In this document: in pieces, positions 24,607-32,965 of the stretch
Position numbering within the stretch: the stretch's first letter is position 1
How the letters are laid out: every line of letters begins with the position of its first letter
Source: Streptomyces sp. 135
GTDB lineage: Bacteria; Actinomycetota; Actinomycetes; Streptomycetales; Streptomycetaceae
DNA: 64,000 bases
Assembly (NCBI RefSeq): GCF_020026305.1
Contig: NZ_CP075691.1
Span: forward strand, 4,216,001 to 4,280,000
Direction of reading: 5' to 3'
Made by a program: the position numbers and the translations under genes
The notes under the pieces: model-generated
Told to the model about the DNA's origin: nothing
The model's input: the letters and a program-made list of their open reading frames with translations, nothing else
Database searches by the model: none

Positions 24607-26343
24607 TCAGTACGGCGCCTGCCAGACCACCGTCGTGCCGCCGCCGTCCTCTCCGATGCCGGGTCCGTACCAGCTGTCGCCGCCCAGCGACTCGGCCCGC
24701 CTCTTGAGGTTCTTCAGGCCGCTGCGCCGGCCGCCCTCCGCGATGCCCACCCCGTCGTCGGCGACCGTCAGCCGCACGCCCCGCCGGTCGCCGGGCAGCA
24801 GCACCGTCGAGTCGACAACGACGTCGATGCGGGCGGCGTGCGCGTGCCGGAAGGCGTTGGACAGGGCCTCCCGCAGGGCCGCGATGAGGTTCTTCCCCGT
24901 CAGCTCGCCCACCACGGTGTCGACGGGGCCCACGAAGTGGTGCGAGGGCTTGAAGCCGAGCGGGACGGCGGCCATGTTGATCTCCCGGAGCACGCGGGTG
25001 CGCAGCCCCGACGGCGCCTCGGCCGGCCCCTGCTGAAGCGCGAAGATCGCCGTACGGATCTCCTGGATCGTCACGTCCAGCTCGTCGACCGCCTTGCCTA
25101 CGCCGACCTGCACCTCCGGCACGACGGACCTGCGCTGGGCGCTCTCCAGCATCATCCCGGTGGCGAAGAGCCGTTGGATGACCAGGTCGTGCAGGTCCCT
25201 GGCGATCCGGTCGCGGTCCTCGTACACCGCGAGCCGCTCCCGGTCCCGCTGCGCCTCGGCCATCATCAGCGCGAGCGCGGCCTGCGAGGCGAACTGGGCG
25301 GCGAGCGTCCGCTCGGCCTCGGTGAAGGGACGTGCCCCGCGCGCGCGGGGCGTCACGAGGGTGCCGAGGACCCGGCCGTCGCTCTGCAACGGCAGCATCA
25401 TGACGGGGCCGTAGCGGCCGGCGAGGTGCGTCACGGTACGGGGGTCGGTCGCCGCGTCGTCGATGAAGACCGCCTGCCCTTCCAGCAGTTGGGAGACGAT
25501 GCGGCTCTCCGCGGGGACGACCATGCCGAGTGCCCCGGTGGGTTCGTCCGAGGAGACGGCGACGACCTCCATGCCTCCCTCGTCGTCGGGCAGCAGCACG
25601 ATCCCGGCGGCCGAGTCCGCGAGGTGCCTGGCCTGCTCGGCGACGACGGCGAGGGCGTCGTCCGCGTCACTGCCGGAGAGCAGCGCCGTGGTGACCGCCA
25701 CGGAGCCGTCGATCCAGCGTTCGCGCTGCTTGGCGGCTTCGTAGAGGCGCGCGTTGCCGATGGCGATACCGGCCTCGGTGGCCAGGACGCGCACCATGTG
25801 CACGTCGTAGTCGTTGAACTCGGCTCCGTCCCGCTTCTCGGTCAGATAGAGGTTGCCGAAGATCTCCCCCTGGACGCGGATGGGGACGCCGAGGAAGGTC
25901 CGCATCGGCGGGTGGTGGGCGGGGAAACCGCAGGAGCGCGGGTCGGTGGAGAGATCGGCGAGGCGCAGCGTCCTCGGCTGGTGGATGAGGGCGCCGAGGA
26001 GCCCCTTGTGGCCGTCGGGCAGCCGCCCGATCCGCTCGGCCGTCCGCGCGTCGATGCCGTGGAAGACGAAGTCGGAGAGCCCGTCGCCGTCTTCGGAGAC
26101 GACGCCGATCGCGGCGTAGTGGGCGTCCGCCAGCTCGGCGGCGGTCTCGCAGATGCGGTCCAGGGTGGTGTGGAGTTCGAGCCCGGTGCCGACCGACCGC
26201 ATGGCTTCGAGGAGCTGCGGCACCCGCGAGGCCAGCTCGGGCGAGAGCCCCTGAAGGCTGTGGGGCGCCCGCGCCGCCGAGTCCGCCGAGTCCGGTGGGC
26301 CGTCGGGGCGAGGGGGGTCGGCGGAGGCCGAGGGGACTGACAT
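24607..26343 (-). CDS. GAF-domain sensor histidine kinase (DevS/DosS-like)
   Basis: A 578-residue kinase with two GAF domains (about 50-200 and 220-365), HisKA_3 and HATPase. The first GAF holds AHHPPMRTFLGVPIRVQGEIFGNLYLTEK, closely resembling DevS/DosS/DosT, whose GAF-A binds haem through a histidine. The phosphorylated His is in DRIARDLHDLVIQRLFA; the N-box is EALSNAFRHAHA and the G-box VADDGVGI. No response regulator lies nearby. It sits downstream of the cyd genes in the same direction, which suggests redox or oxygen sensing. A TAGGCT box seven bases before ATG 26343 suggests a leaderless transcript. Haem binding is unproven. Confidence 0.9.
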   Translation of the reverse strand: MSVPSASADPPRPDGPPDSADSAARAPHSLQGLSPELASRVPQLLEAMRSVGTGLELHTTLDRICETAAELADAHYAAIGVVSEDGDGLSDFVFHGIDARTAERIGRLPDGHKGLLGALIHQPRTLRLADLSTDPRSCGFPAHHPPMRTFLGVPIRVQGEIFGNLYLTEKRDGAEFNDYDVHMVRVLATEAGIAIGNARLYEAAKQRERWIDGSVAVTTALLSGSDADDALAVVAEQARHLADSAAGIVLLPDDEGGMEVVAVSSDEPTGALGMVVPAESRIVSQLLEGQAVFIDDAATDPRTVTHLAGRYGPVMMLPLQSDGRVLGTLVTPRARGARPFTEAERTLAAQFASQAALALMMAEAQRDRERLAVYEDRDRIARDLHDLVIQRLFATGMMLESAQRRSVVPEVQVGVGKAVDELDVTIQEIRTAIFALQQGPAEAPSGLRTRVLREINMAAVPLGFKPSHHFVGPVDTVVGELTGKNLIAALREALSNAFRHAHAARIDVVVDSTVLLPGDRRGVRLTVADDGVGIAEGGRRSGLKNLKRRAESLGGDSWYGPGIGEDGGGTTVVWQAPY

Positions 26344-26465
26344 GCCTTTGAGCCTAGTTAGTCCTATTTGCAGGGGAAAGTTGAAGCCAAGGTCCCGTCC
26401 GAGCTCCGGTCCAAGGTCCAGCCCGCGCACCGATCCAAGGTTTCCGAGGTTCAGTCCCTGCCGCG

Positions 26466-28205
26466 TCAGCCCACCGTGAGCAGATCCGCCGCTCGCTCCA
26501 CCTCCAGCATCCGCCGCAGCGGACCCTCCACCGCCGCCAGCTCCGCGTACGTGCCGCGCTGCGCGACCCTCCCCGCGTCGAGGACGATCACCTCGTCGAC
26601 CGCGTCGAGCCCGGCCAGCCGGTGCGTGATGAGCAGCGTCGTACGCCCCTGCGTCGCGGCCAGCAGATCGGCGGTGAGGGCGTCCGCGGTCGGCAGGTCA
26701 AGGTGCTCGGCGGGCTCGTCGAGCACCAGGACGGGGAAGTCCGCGAGCAGCGCGCGGGCCAGCGCGAGCCGCTGACGCTGCCCTCCGGAGAGCCGCGCGC
26801 CGTGCTCACCGACGAGCGTGTCGAGCCCGTCGGGCAGCGAGCCGACCCAGCCGTCGAGCCGCGCCCGCTCCAAGGCGTCCCGCAGTTCGCCCTCCGTGGC
26901 GTCCTTCTTGGCGAGCAGCAGGTTCTCGCGCACCGAGCTGTCGAAGATGTGCGCGTCCTGGGCGCACAGCCCGACCATGCCGCGCACCGTGTCGCCGTCC
27001 AGCGTGGCCGCGTCCACACCACCGAGCGTGTACGTCCCTTCGTACGCCCCCAGGAACCGCAGCAGCACCTGGGCAAGCGTCGTCTTGCCGGAGCCGGAGG
27101 GGCCGACCACGGCGATCCGCCGCCCCCGCTCCAGCGTCAGGTCGACGCCCGCGAGCGCGTCCCCCGCCTGCCCCTCGTGGCGGGCGCGCAGTGCTCCGAC
27201 GCGCAGCGGGAAGGGCGAGCCGGGCGCCCGGGCGGGCGCGGCGGGCTCCGGTACGGGCTCGGCCGCGTCGAGGACCTCGTGGACGCGCTCGGCACTCTTC
27301 TTGACCCGCTGGCGGTACTGCACGGCGAGCGGCAGCCCCAGCACCGCCTCGAAGGCGGCGAGCGGCGTGAGCACGACCACGGCGAGGGCGACACCGCTCA
27401 GCCGCCCGTCCTGCACCGCCTGCACACCGACGAGCGCGGCCGCGGTCACCGTCAGCCCGGTGGCGAGCGCGCCGAGTCCGTCACCGAGCGCGGTGGCGGT
27501 GGCGCCCCGGGAGGCGATCCGCGTCAGCTCGGCGTCGGCCTCCCGGGCCTTGGCCGTACGACGCTTCAGCGCACCGGCGACGGTCAACTCGGCGGTGCCG
27601 GTGAGCAGGTCCGCCACCCGCGTGGCGAGCACCCCGCGCGCGGGAGCCAGCTTCCGTTCCGCTCGGCGCGCCACGGCGCCGCTCAGCAGCGGCACCCCGA
27701 CCCCCGCGGCGAGCAGGCCGACGGCGAGCACCGCACCGGCCTCGGGCAGCAACCAGGCGGTGAAGCCGACGGCTCCCGCGCTCACCACGGCCGCGGCGGA
27801 CGCGGGCAGCAGCCAGCGCAGCCAGTAGTCCTGAAGGGCGTCGACGTCGGCGACCAGCCGGGAGAGGAGGTCGCCCCGGCGGGTGGCGCGCAGCCCGGCG
27901 GGGGCGAGCCGCTCCAGGCGCCGGTACACGGCGACACGGGTGTCGGCCAGCATCCGCAGCACGGCGTCGTGCGAGACGAGGCGCTCGGCGTACCGGAAGA
28001 CGGCACGGCCGATACCGAAGGCACGGGTCGCCGTCACGGCGATCATCAGATACATCACCGGCGGCTGCTCTGAGGCCCGCGAGATCAGCCACCCGGACGT
28101 CGCCATGAGCCCCACCGCGCTGCCGAGCGCGAGCGAGCCGAGGAGCAGCGCGAGCGCCAACTGCCCGCGCCGGGCCCCCGCGGCCTCCCGTACCCGGGCC
28201 AGCAC
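26466..28205 (-). CDS. cydC: CydC half of the CydDC ABC transporter (reading frame split from cydD)
   Basis: A 579-codon frame starting at GTG 28205. It has six membrane helices in the first ~310 residues, with ATSGWLISRASEQPPVMYLMIAVTATRAFGI typical of CydC, then Walker A GPSGSGKTT, signature LSGGQRQRLALARALL and Walker B VLVLDEPAEHLD. The protein pair exports thiols (glutathione/cysteine in E. coli) needed to assemble cytochrome bd. In S. coelicolor cydC and cydD are one fused gene (from memory). Here the frame overlaps the cydD frame by 121 bases in a -1 relation and lacks its own ribosome-binding site, so a frameshift or sequencing error in a fused cydDC is likely. Confidence 0.85.
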   Translation of the reverse strand: MLARVREAAGARRGQLALALLLGSLALGSAVGLMATSGWLISRASEQPPVMYLMIAVTATRAFGIGRAVFRYAERLVSHDAVLRMLADTRVAVYRRLERLAPAGLRATRRGDLLSRLVADVDALQDYWLRWLLPASAAAVVSAGAVGFTAWLLPEAGAVLAVGLLAAGVGVPLLSGAVARRAERKLAPARGVLATRVADLLTGTAELTVAGALKRRTAKAREADAELTRIASRGATATALGDGLGALATGLTVTAAALVGVQAVQDGRLSGVALAVVVLTPLAAFEAVLGLPLAVQYRQRVKKSAERVHEVLDAAEPVPEPAAPARAPGSPFPLRVGALRARHEGQAGDALAGVDLTLERGRRIAVVGPSGSGKTTLAQVLLRFLGAYEGTYTLGGVDAATLDGDTVRGMVGLCAQDAHIFDSSVRENLLLAKKDATEGELRDALERARLDGWVGSLPDGLDTLVGEHGARLSGGQRQRLALARALLADFPVLVLDEPAEHLDLPTADALTADLLAATQGRTTLLITHRLAGLDAVDEVIVLDAGRVAQRGTYAELAAVEGPLRRMLEVERAADLLTVG

Positions 28206-30028
28206 CCGCGCCGGGCCCGCACCGCCCGCGAGCCGTCCAGCGGCGGCACGGGGTCACCGAAGGCTCCGGCGGGCCCGGCGGCTTCGACCAGGGCTTCGGC
28301 CGCCCCGGCCCCCAGAGGCCGGCCCGCCCCCGGCCGCACCACCCGGTCCGCCCCCGGCCGCACCACTTGGTCCGCGCCAGCCGACCGCACCACCCGATCC
28401 GCACCAGCCAACCGCACCACCCGGTCCGCGACAGCCAGCAGCGCCGGCCGGTGCACGACCAGCAGAACGGTCCGGCCGACGGCCAGCCGCCGGACGGCCT
28501 CGACGACCTCGGCCTCGGTCCCGCCGTCCAGCGCCGCCGTCGGCTCGTCGAGGAGCACCACGGGGCGATCGGCCAGGAACGCCCGCGCCAGCGCGAGCCG
28601 CTGCCGCTGCCCGGCGGAGAGCCCGGCCCCGTCCTCCCCGAGCGGTGTCTCGGCCCCGGCGGGCAGCGCGTCCACGAACTCCAGGGCCCCCGCGTCCCGC
28701 AGGGCCTCCCGCAGCTGCGCCTCGGACGCATCGGGTCGCGCGAGCCGTACGTTCTCCGCGATGGTCCCGGCGAAGAGGTGCGGCCGCTGCGGCACCCACG
28801 CGATGCGCTCACGCCACCGCTCCGGCGAGACGTCCGCGAGGTCGACGCCACCGACACGCACCCGCCCCTCGGTGGGCCGCACGAAGCCGAGCACCACGTT
28901 CAGGAGGGTCGACTTGCCCGCCCCACTGGGCCCCACGAGCGCCACGGTCTCCCCGGGCGCGACGGTGAAGGACGCCCCGGAGACCGCGTCGGTGGCCCGC
29001 CCGGGATAGCGGACCGTCACACCCTCCACGCTCAGCACACCCGTGGGCGCGGCCCCCGTCCCGGCGGCCGGCACCGGGGTCTCAAGGACCTCGAAGATCT
29101 CCTCGGCGGCGGCCAGGCCCTCCGCCGCCGCGTGGTACTGCGCACCGACCTGGCGCAGCGGCAGATAGGCCTCGGGCGCGAGAACGAGGATGACGAGACC
29201 GACGTACAAGTCCATCTCGCCGTGGACGAGCCGCATGCCGATGGTCACCGCGACCAGCGCGACCGAGATGGTGGCGAGCAGTTCCAGGGCGAAGGAGGAC
29301 AGGAAGGCGATGCGCAGGGTGCGCATCGTCGCCTGCCGGTACTCGCCGGTGATCCTCCGGATCGACTCGGCCTGCGCCTTGGCGCGGCCGAACACCTTCA
29401 GGGTGGGCAGGCCCGCCACGACGTCGAGGAAGTGTCCCGAGAGCCGTGAGAGCAGGCGCCACTGACGGTCCATGCGGTTCTGCGTCGCCCAGCCGATCAG
29501 GATCATGAAGACCGGGATCAGCGGCAGCGTCACGACGATGATCGCCGCCGAGACCCAGTCCTCCGTGACGATGCGGGCGAGCACCGCCACCGGGACCACC
29601 ACCGCGAGGCCCAGCTGCGGCAGGTAGCGCGAGAAGTAGTCGTCGAGCGCGTCCACGCCACGCGTCGCGAGCGACACCAGCGAACCGGTCCGCTGCCCGG
29701 TCAGCCACCCGGGTCCCAGCTCGCCGGCCCGTTCCAGGAGCCGCCCCCGCAGCTCGGACTTGACCGCCGCGCTCGCCCGGTGCGCGGCGAGCTCGGTCAG
29801 CCAGGAGACCAGGCCCCGCCCGGCCGCGACCAGCACGAGCAGCAGCAGCGGCGTGCCCAGGTCGCCGGCGGAGAGGCCCTGCTGGAAGGCGCCCACCACG
29901 ATCTCGGCGATGAGCATCGCCTGCCCGATGACCAGGCCGGCACCGACCAGCCCCAGCGCCACCACCGCGACGAGGAAGAGACGAGTGGCACGGGCGTACC
30001 GAAGCAGGCGCGGGTCGATCGGTTTCAC
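28085..30028 (-). CDS. cydD: CydD half of the CydDC ABC transporter (C-terminus out of frame)
   Basis: A 647-codon frame. Six membrane helices lie in residues ~15-310, then Walker A GPSGAGKST, signature LSAGQRQRLALARAFL and Walker B VVLLDEPTAALD. An Ala/Gly-rich tail with repeats GADRVVR/AGADQVVR follows. The final ~45 residues (VRARRGCWPGYGRPRGP onwards) look like a shifted reading of CydC sequence, so the true junction probably lies near 28206-28250. GTG 30028 is chosen because GGAAGG stands ten bases upstream and the protein then begins KPIDPRLLRYARATRLF. This start codon lies inside a perfect parS palindrome. Confidence 0.85.
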   Translation of the reverse strand: MKPIDPRLLRYARATRLFLVAVVALGLVGAGLVIGQAMLIAEIVVGAFQQGLSAGDLGTPLLLLVLVAAGRGLVSWLTELAAHRASAAVKSELRGRLLERAGELGPGWLTGQRTGSLVSLATRGVDALDDYFSRYLPQLGLAVVVPVAVLARIVTEDWVSAAIIVVTLPLIPVFMILIGWATQNRMDRQWRLLSRLSGHFLDVVAGLPTLKVFGRAKAQAESIRRITGEYRQATMRTLRIAFLSSFALELLATISVALVAVTIGMRLVHGEMDLYVGLVILVLAPEAYLPLRQVGAQYHAAAEGLAAAEEIFEVLETPVPAAGTGAAPTGVLSVEGVTVRYPGRATDAVSGASFTVAPGETVALVGPSGAGKSTLLNVVLGFVRPTEGRVRVGGVDLADVSPERWRERIAWVPQRPHLFAGTIAENVRLARPDASEAQLREALRDAGALEFVDALPAGAETPLGEDGAGLSAGQRQRLALARAFLADRPVVLLDEPTAALDGGTEAEVVEAVRRLAVGRTVLLVVHRPALLAVADRVVRLAGADRVVRSAGADQVVRPGADRVVRPGAGRPLGAGAAEALVEAAGPAGAFGDPVPPLDGSRAVRARRGCWPGYGRPRGPGAGSWRSRCSSARSRSAARWGSWRRPGG

Positions 30029-30035
30029 GTGAAAC
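30022..30035. promoter_or_regulatory. parS site (ParB-binding) overlapping the cydD start
   Basis: GTTTCACGTGAAAC matches the Streptomyces parS consensus perfectly. The central GTG, read on the minus strand at 30028-30026, is the proposed cydD start codon, so ParB bound here could hinder cydD translation initiation DNA or transcription through it. Confidence 0.85.
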
Positions 30036-30062
30036 ACACCTTCCGGGAGACCACGGGGAGGC

Positions 30063-31070
30063 TCAGTGGGCGGGATCGGGCGCGATGTGCTGCGCACCGA
30101 TCCGCTTGCGGAACACCCAGTACGTCCACCCCTGGTAGAGCATCACCACGGGCGCCGCGATCACCGCGCACCAGGTCATGATCTTCAGGGTGTACGGGCT
30201 GGACGAGGAGTTGGTGACCGTGAGGCTCCACTCCTCGTTCAGCGACGACGGCATGACGTTCGGGAAGAGCGTCAGGAAGAGCATCGCGACGGCCGCCGCG
30301 ATCGTGATGCCGGAGAGTGCGAACGACCAGCCCTCGCGCCCCGCCCTGATCGCCACGATGGCACCGAGCAGCGCCACGACCGCCACGGCCATCGCGACCA
30401 GGCTCTTGCCGTCACCGTTGTCCAGCTGGGTCCACGTCAGGAAGCCCAGCGCCAGCACGGCCGTGACGAGCCCGAGGCCAAGGGCCAGCTTCCGCGCCCG
30501 CATCCGGATGTCGCCCACCGTCTTGAGCGCGGCGAACACCGCGCCGTGGAAGGTGAACAGCGTCAGGGTGACCAGACCGCCGAGGATCGCGTACGGGTTG
30601 AGCAGGTCCCCGAAGGTGCCCACGTACTCCTTGTGGGCGTCGATCTTGACGCCGCGCGTGATGTTCCCGAAAGCCACGCCCCACATCACCGCCGGGATCA
30701 GCGACGTCCAGAAGATCGCGTGCTCCCAGTTGGTCTGCCACCGCTCCTCGGGCCGCTTCGCGCGGTACTCGAAGGCGACACCGCGCACGATGAGGCAGAT
30801 CAGGATGATCAGCAGCGGCAGGTAGAAGCCGGAGAAGAGCGTGGCGTACCACTCGGGGAAGGCCGCGAAGGTCGCGCCGCCCGCCGTGAGCAGCCACACC
30901 TCGTTGCCGTCCCACACGGGGCCGATGGTGTTGATGAGGACCCGCTTCTCGACCCGGTCGCGGGCGAGCAGCTTGGTCAGGACGCCGATCCCGAAGTCGA
31001 AGCCCTCCAGGAAGAAGTAGCCGATCCACAGAACGGCGATCAGTACGAACCAGATGTCGTGGAGTTCCAT
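30063..31070 (-). CDS. cydB: Cytochrome bd oxidase subunit II
   Basis: A 335-residue membrane protein with about eight helices, the second subunit of the bd-type quinol oxidase. Typical segments are ELHDIWFVLIAVLWIGYFFLEGFDFGIG at the N-terminus, GPVWDGNEVWLLTAGGATFAAFPEWYA, and FNITRG-like GNITRGVKID. The enzyme oxidises menaquinol and reduces oxygen with high affinity, useful at low oxygen. It starts at ATG 31070 with GGAAGGAG upstream, 19 bases after cydA, and is followed by cydD after 34 bases, forming one operon. Confidence 0.97.
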   Translation of the reverse strand: MELHDIWFVLIAVLWIGYFFLEGFDFGIGVLTKLLARDRVEKRVLINTIGPVWDGNEVWLLTAGGATFAAFPEWYATLFSGFYLPLLIILICLIVRGVAFEYRAKRPEERWQTNWEHAIFWTSLIPAVMWGVAFGNITRGVKIDAHKEYVGTFGDLLNPYAILGGLVTLTLFTFHGAVFAALKTVGDIRMRARKLALGLGLVTAVLALGFLTWTQLDNGDGKSLVAMAVAVVALLGAIVAIRAGREGWSFALSGITIAAAVAMLFLTLFPNVMPSSLNEEWSLTVTNSSSSPYTLKIMTWCAVIAAPVVMLYQGWTYWVFRKRIGAQHIAPDPAH

Positions 31071-31089
31071 GTCCTGAGCGCTCCTTCCT

Positions 31090-32646
31090 TCAGTACGAGA
31101 AGGCCATGGGCCGGTCGGCGTCGGCGTCGGAGTCGGCGTCGGCGTCGGCGTCCTTGCCGGATCCCGAGCCCGGTCCACCGATCTTGGTGGGCGGGTTGAG
31201 GTCCGCCTCCGTCAGCTCGGGCGGGCCGAGGCGGATGTACTTGAGCAGCAGCTTCACCTCGACGACGGCGAGGATCGCGTAGATGAGCGTGAACCCGATC
31301 AGCGAGGTGAGCACCTCGCCCTGCGAGACGCCGGGGGAGACCGCGTCCTCGGTGCGCAGGACCCCGTAGACCACCCAGGGCTGACGGCCCGTCTCGGTGA
31401 AGATCCAGCCCCAGGCGGTGCCGATGAGGGGGAAGATCAGCGTCCACTGCGAGAGCCGCCACCACCAGGCGCCCAGCTTCGGCGCCAGCTCCTTGTTCTT
31501 GGTGAGCATCAGCTTGGGGATGTCGTCCGCGCCGGTGCGGTGCTCGGGGGCGAGCCAGAACCTCTTCCGCGTGAGCCACAGGCCGGCGGTGCACAGGGCC
31601 ATCGAGACGCCGCCGAAGCCGATCATCCAGCGGTACGACCAGTAGGCGGTGGGGATGTTGGGCCGGTAGTCACCGGGCCCGAACTTCTCCTGCGCCTCCT
31701 TGTTGAGGTCGTTGATACCGGGGATCTCGGCGCTGAAGTTGTTCTTGGCGAGGAAGGACAGGACCCCGGGCACCTCGATGGCGACCTTGTTGTGGCCCTC
31801 GGCGACATCGCCGTACGCGAAGATCGAGAAGGGCGCCGGCTTCTCCGTCTCCCAGAGCGCCTCGGCTGCCGACATCTTCATCGGCTGCTGCTCGTACATG
31901 ACCTTGCCGAGCGTGTCGGCGCTGACCACGGTGAGCAGGGTGCCGACGAAGGCCGTGACCAGGCCGAGCCGCAGCGACATGCGCATGGTGCGGATGTGCT
32001 GCTTCTTGCGCAGGTGGACGATGGCGATGCCGGTCATGAAGGCGCCGCCGACCAGGATGGCCGCCGAGATGACGTGGAAGAAGTTGACGAGTGTCGTCTC
32101 CTGGAAGAGCACCTTCGCGAAGTCGGTGAGTTCCGCGCGCTGGGCGCCGTCCCGCTCCACGATCTTGTAGCCGACGGGGTGCTGCATAAAGGCGTTCGCG
32201 GCGATGATGAAGTACGCCGACAGGATCGTGCCGATCGAGACGATCCAGATCGTGGCGCAGTGCAGCTTCTTCGGCAGCTTGTCCCAGCCGAAGATCCACA
32301 GGCCGATGAAGGTCGACTCGAAGAAGAAGGCGATGAGGGCCTCGAAGGCCAGCGGCGCCCCGAAGACATCACCGACGAAGCGCGAGTAGTCGGACCAGTT
32401 CATGCCGAACTGGAACTCCTGGACGATGCCGGTGACGACACCCATCGCGATATTGATCAGGAACAGCTTTCCCCAGAACTTGGTCGCCCGGAGGTAGTGC
32501 TCCTTGCCCGTGCGCACCCATGCCGTCTCGAGGATCGCCGTGAGGGCGGCCAGCGAGATCGTCAGCGGCACGAACAGGAAGTGGTAGACGGTCGTGATGC
32601 CGAACTGCCATCGCGCCAGAGTCTCCGGCGCCAGAGCCAGGTCCAC
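31090..32646 (-). CDS. cydA: Cytochrome bd oxidase subunit I
   Basis: A 518-residue membrane protein with about nine helices. It carries the haem b595/d axial His in TTVYHFLFVPLTI, FQFGMNWSDYSRFVGDVFGAPLA, and a short Q-loop. The last ~30 residues are a peculiar low-complexity Asp/Ala tail (DADADADSDADAD) from a GTCGGC DNA repeat, absent from textbook homologues. It starts at GTG 32646 with AAGGAG eight bases upstream. It is the first gene of cydABDC. A perfect Rex operator at 32748-32763 lies about 100 bases upstream, so expression should respond to the NADH/NAD ratio. Confidence 0.97.
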   Translation of the reverse strand: MDLALAPETLARWQFGITTVYHFLFVPLTISLAALTAILETAWVRTGKEHYLRATKFWGKLFLINIAMGVVTGIVQEFQFGMNWSDYSRFVGDVFGAPLAFEALIAFFFESTFIGLWIFGWDKLPKKLHCATIWIVSIGTILSAYFIIAANAFMQHPVGYKIVERDGAQRAELTDFAKVLFQETTLVNFFHVISAAILVGGAFMTGIAIVHLRKKQHIRTMRMSLRLGLVTAFVGTLLTVVSADTLGKVMYEQQPMKMSAAEALWETEKPAPFSIFAYGDVAEGHNKVAIEVPGVLSFLAKNNFSAEIPGINDLNKEAQEKFGPGDYRPNIPTAYWSYRWMIGFGGVSMALCTAGLWLTRKRFWLAPEHRTGADDIPKLMLTKNKELAPKLGAWWWRLSQWTLIFPLIGTAWGWIFTETGRQPWVVYGVLRTEDAVSPGVSQGEVLTSLIGFTLIYAILAVVEVKLLLKYIRLGPPELTEADLNPPTKIGGPGSGSGKDADADADSDADADRPMAFSY

Positions 32647-32747
32647 TGCGTCTCTCCTTACTCGCCTCAATCACCTTGCTGGCCGTGGCCATCGCAGCGA
32701 TTTGCCCCTGCTTGTCCCACTGATCTCCGGAGGAACCGGGGCACGCT

Positions 32748-32778
32748 TGTGAACGCGTTCACATTCACAAGCATTATG
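32748..32778 (-). promoter_or_regulatory. Rex operator and promoter of cydABDC
   Basis: TGTGAACGCGTTCACA at 32748-32763 is a perfect 16-base palindrome identical to the known Rex operator type; an overlapping TTCACAAG at 32764 adds a second half-site. CATAAT on the minus strand (32773-32778) is a good -10 candidate, so Rex would cover the transcription start. Confidence 0.88.
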
Positions 32779-32844
32779 TCGTACTGGGTTTCGTCACCCA
32801 AACGGGGGGTCCCCTGTAACCACCGGAAACCGCCGGGAGCACGG

Positions 32845-32876
32845 GAAGGCCCCGGAGGCGTACCTCCGGGGCCTTC
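32845..32876 (-). terminator. Terminator after hisC
   Basis: A perfect 14-base-pair stem (GAAGGCCCCGGAGG with its complement) closes the tetraloop CGTA, about 90 bases past the hisC stop. It separates hisC from the cyd promoter region. Confidence 0.8.
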
Positions 32877-32965
32877 AGGCCGGCGCCCGTATGGTCGTCG
32901 AACCGGGCACGGTCGGACGGGCGCGCTCCAGCACCGAGCCGGAACGAAACAGAGACGGACCTCGG

